DNA of 64,000 nucleotides from Porphyromonadaceae bacterium UBA4262 (GTDB lineage Bacteria > Bacteroidota > Bacteroidia > Bacteroidales > Muribaculaceae): contig DGWI01000041.1 in the NCBI GenBank assembly GCA_002396085.1, positions 17,205-81,204 on the forward strand. Reading direction: 5' to 3'. Position 1 is the first letter of the stretch. Each line of letters opens with the position of its first letter. Below the pieces are notes generated by a model. That model saw only the letters and a program-made list of their open reading frames with translations, made no database searches and was not told the origin of the DNA. Positions 62,952-64,000 of the stretch are shown piece after piece. Made by a program: the position numbers and the translations under genes.

Positions 62952-63437
62952 ATGAGAAGATCTGACAGAGAGAGGGATGCCGCTTTCGCCTTGGAGGTCT
63001 TGGACAAGGCACCATTCGTGACGGTCAGCATGACCAGGGAAGACGGAACACCATACGGTTTACCATTGTCGTTGGCGCTTACAGGTGACAAGACGTTCTA
63101 CTTTCACTGCGCCCTGGAGGGTGAGAAACTGGACTGTATCGCCCATAACCCGGTTGTGTTCCTCTCTGCGGTGACCCGTTGCTCACCGACCTTCGACCCC
63201 GAAGTCGGGAACTTCACCTTGCAATACAGGTCTGCAACTGCCGTCGGCGTGGCAGAACTTGTGACTGAACGTGAAGAGAAGATATCGGCCCTAAGAGTCA
63301 TTTGCCAGCGTTTCCTGCCTCATCACATGGATGCTTTTGATGATGCAATCGCTCGCAGCCTCGAACGGACAGCCGTGGTTCGTATCACATTGACAGGCCC
63401 CCCTGTCGGTAAGTGCAAGCAACTGACGGAGCAGTGA
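62952..63437 (+). CDS. Nim-like FMN-binding protein (pyridoxamine phosphate oxidase-like fold)
   Basis: A 161-aa flavin-binding split-barrel protein close to the NimA family. It begins MRRSDRERD (Nim proteins open similarly), then PFVTVSMTREDGTPYGLPLS, the FYFHCALEGEKLDCIAHNP flavin region and a YRSATAVGVAELV strand. Nim proteins can reduce 5-nitroimidazoles, but most such homologues are housekeeping flavoproteins, so resistance cannot be called. It is the last gene of the nrf operon and may act on nitrogen-oxide or quinone substrates. Confidence 0.82.
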   Translation: MRRSDRERDAAFALEVLDKAPFVTVSMTREDGTPYGLPLSLALTGDKTFYFHCALEGEKLDCIAHNPVVFLSAVTRCSPTFDPEVGNFTLQYRSATAVGVAELVTEREEKISALRVICQRFLPHHMDAFDDAIARSLERTAVVRITLTGPPVGKCKQLTEQ

Positions 63438-63700
63438 GAACCTGCTCCCACCGCACTGTATCGTCCCGAAAAATGTTGACTCGGAAAAAGTTAATAATTA
63501 TGTTTATTCAACAATGAGATTACGGGTAATTGGATCCGAGTCCTTGTTGTTTGCATAAAATGGTGTGGGGCTCAATGCCCCCACCCATTTTAGGTCGGAC
63601 TACGGTCTAAATGGCCAGATAAGCAAAGCGCAAGCGATTGAGGAAAGTAAAAATATGTCACCGCTTTCAATGACACAATGATAAAGATTTGGCAGGAGTA
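63438..63700. other. Intergenic end of the nrf operon
   Basis: I see no gene here. It contains a distant inverted pair (GACTCGG near 63479, CCGAGTC near 63536) and the terminator hairpin at 63557-63591. Confidence 0.5.
63557..63591. terminator. Terminator hairpin after the nrf operon
   Basis: AAAATGGTGTGGGG pairs with CCCCCACCCATTTT around a short loop. A and T tracts at the two ends suit either direction. Confidence 0.65.
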
Positions 63701-63701
63701 A

Positions 63702-64000
63702 ATCACATTGTTGGGAGTCATTGACACCGGGGCTTTGTTGGCTTCGCCCAAAGCCATCGCCATGCGTGCCGACGGACGCTTCTTTGAGGTGTCGCTCTCA
63801 CAAGCCTTCCTCGAATACGGCTTGTGGCAGGACTATGGCACCAGCAGAGAAACGCCGCGCAAGTCGAGCGCAGAGGGGGAGCTTGCTCATACCTCTGCCG
63901 AGGCGCAGCCGGGGTTGCGGTCACGAAACCCTCATGGAAACTCCGGCGATCTCGGCCGTGCCAAAACTTCTCGTACAAGCCGAACGCAGAGTCAAGCTCG
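63702..64000 (+). CDS. Phage-like protein, partial, with inserted repeat
   Basis: The frame is open from 63702 to the window edge (99 codons). Translation may start at TTG 63711 or ATG 63762. The product reads VIDTGALLASPKAIAMRADG, then RFFEVSLSQAFLEYGLWQDY and GTSRETPR, then a segment that looks foreign, then GNSGDLGRAK. The TGALL and EYGLWQDYGTxRE segments resemble a Bacteroidales phage virion or tail protein whose C-terminus I would expect to carry the WFSRKYY motif seen at 56823 and 58412. The interruption coincides with a palindromic DNA element. It may be a pseudogene. Confidence 0.5.
   Translation, partial: MTLLGVIDTGALLASPKAIAMRADGRFFEVSLSQAFLEYGLWQDYGTSRETPRKSSAEGELAHTSAEAQPGLRSRNPHGNSGDLGRAKTSRTSRTQSQA
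63861..63910. repeat. Palindromic interspersed element inside the phage-like frame
   Basis: AAGTCGAGCGCAGAGGGGGA and CTCTGCCGAGGCGCAGCC form imperfect inverted halves around GCTTGCTCAT. It relates to 58338-58382 in the opposite orientation. It sits between the codons for ETPR and GNSGDLGR and keeps the frame open. Confidence 0.55.

Noticed and set aside
62952..63437. Calling the Nim-like gene nitroimidazole resistance
   Set aside because: The fold is shared with many housekeeping flavoproteins, and the context is nitrite reduction.

Overview
The window is bacterial, and the organism is almost certainly a member of Bacteroidales, most likely a gut Muribaculaceae or Prevotellaceae relative. 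The evidence is Bacteroidetes-type promoters (TTTG, 19-21 bp, TAnnTTTG) upstream of many genes, type IX secretion-style C-terminal tails, two PorZ-like proteins, a TonB-dependent receptor, a DUF4491 protein, membrane-anchored TPR-AraC regulation and the nrfHA-resB-ccsA arrangement. Coding regions are GC-rich. Many intergenic gaps are AT-rich inverted repeats built from AATTCTTAATT / AATTTTCAATT units.

Layout. 1-8.1 kb: a minus-strand giant secreted protein (2148 aa) lies behind a clear cobalamin riboswitch and near its C-terminus carries a DUF4465-like module; a second secreted protein with the same C-terminal tail diverges from it. 8.1-12.7 kb: two paralogous secreted DNA/RNA nucleases, a TPR protein and a serine hydrolase. 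13-14.8 kb: purC and menG. 14.9-16.7 kb: an orphan phage portal-like gene plus an M15 peptidase. 16.8-18 kb: a CE1-like esterase. 18.1-22.9 kb: a metal-related cluster made of a TonB receptor, an HMA protein with a nine-copy Cys/His 13-residue repeat tail, and a translationally coupled TPR-AraC regulator. 22.9-25.2 kb: a two-gene secreted-protein operon. 25.6-28 kb: a three-gene overlapping operon around pgeF. 28.2-31.4 kb: tRNA-Ser(GGA), an EamA transporter, an O-methyltransferase, aroQ and a membrane protein. 31.4-37.3 kb: rimP-nusA-infB, with several repeat elements around rimP. 37.4-42.2 kb: tandem PorZ-like paralogues. 42.3-45.6 kb: a zinc-ribbon membrane protein, a 37-aa membrane microprotein and a POT peptide transporter. 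45.8-55.3 kb: arginine and carbamoyl-phosphate metabolism (arcA, P5C dehydrogenase, pyrBI, arcB, arcC) with DUF4491 and glycerate kinase. 55.5-58.6 kb: a lower-GC patch with an EreA/ChaN-like protein, a lipoprotein serine hydrolase and phage-like small-gene remnants. 58.7-63.4 kb: the nitrite-ammonification operon nrfH-nrfA-resB-ccsA, followed by ygbA-like and Nim-like genes. The last 0.3 kb is another phage-like remnant running off the edge.

How the parts fit. The arginine genes would give arginine to citrulline, then ornithine plus carbamoyl phosphate, then ATP, with P5C dehydrogenase as an outlet to glutamate and pyrBI drawing on the same carbamoyl phosphate. The Nrf genes take menaquinol electrons to nitrite. 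The most interesting candidates are the B12-riboswitch-controlled giant protein as a possible corrinoid-capture factor, and the TonB receptor / Cys-repeat HMA / AraC set as a possible metal acquisition and sensing unit.
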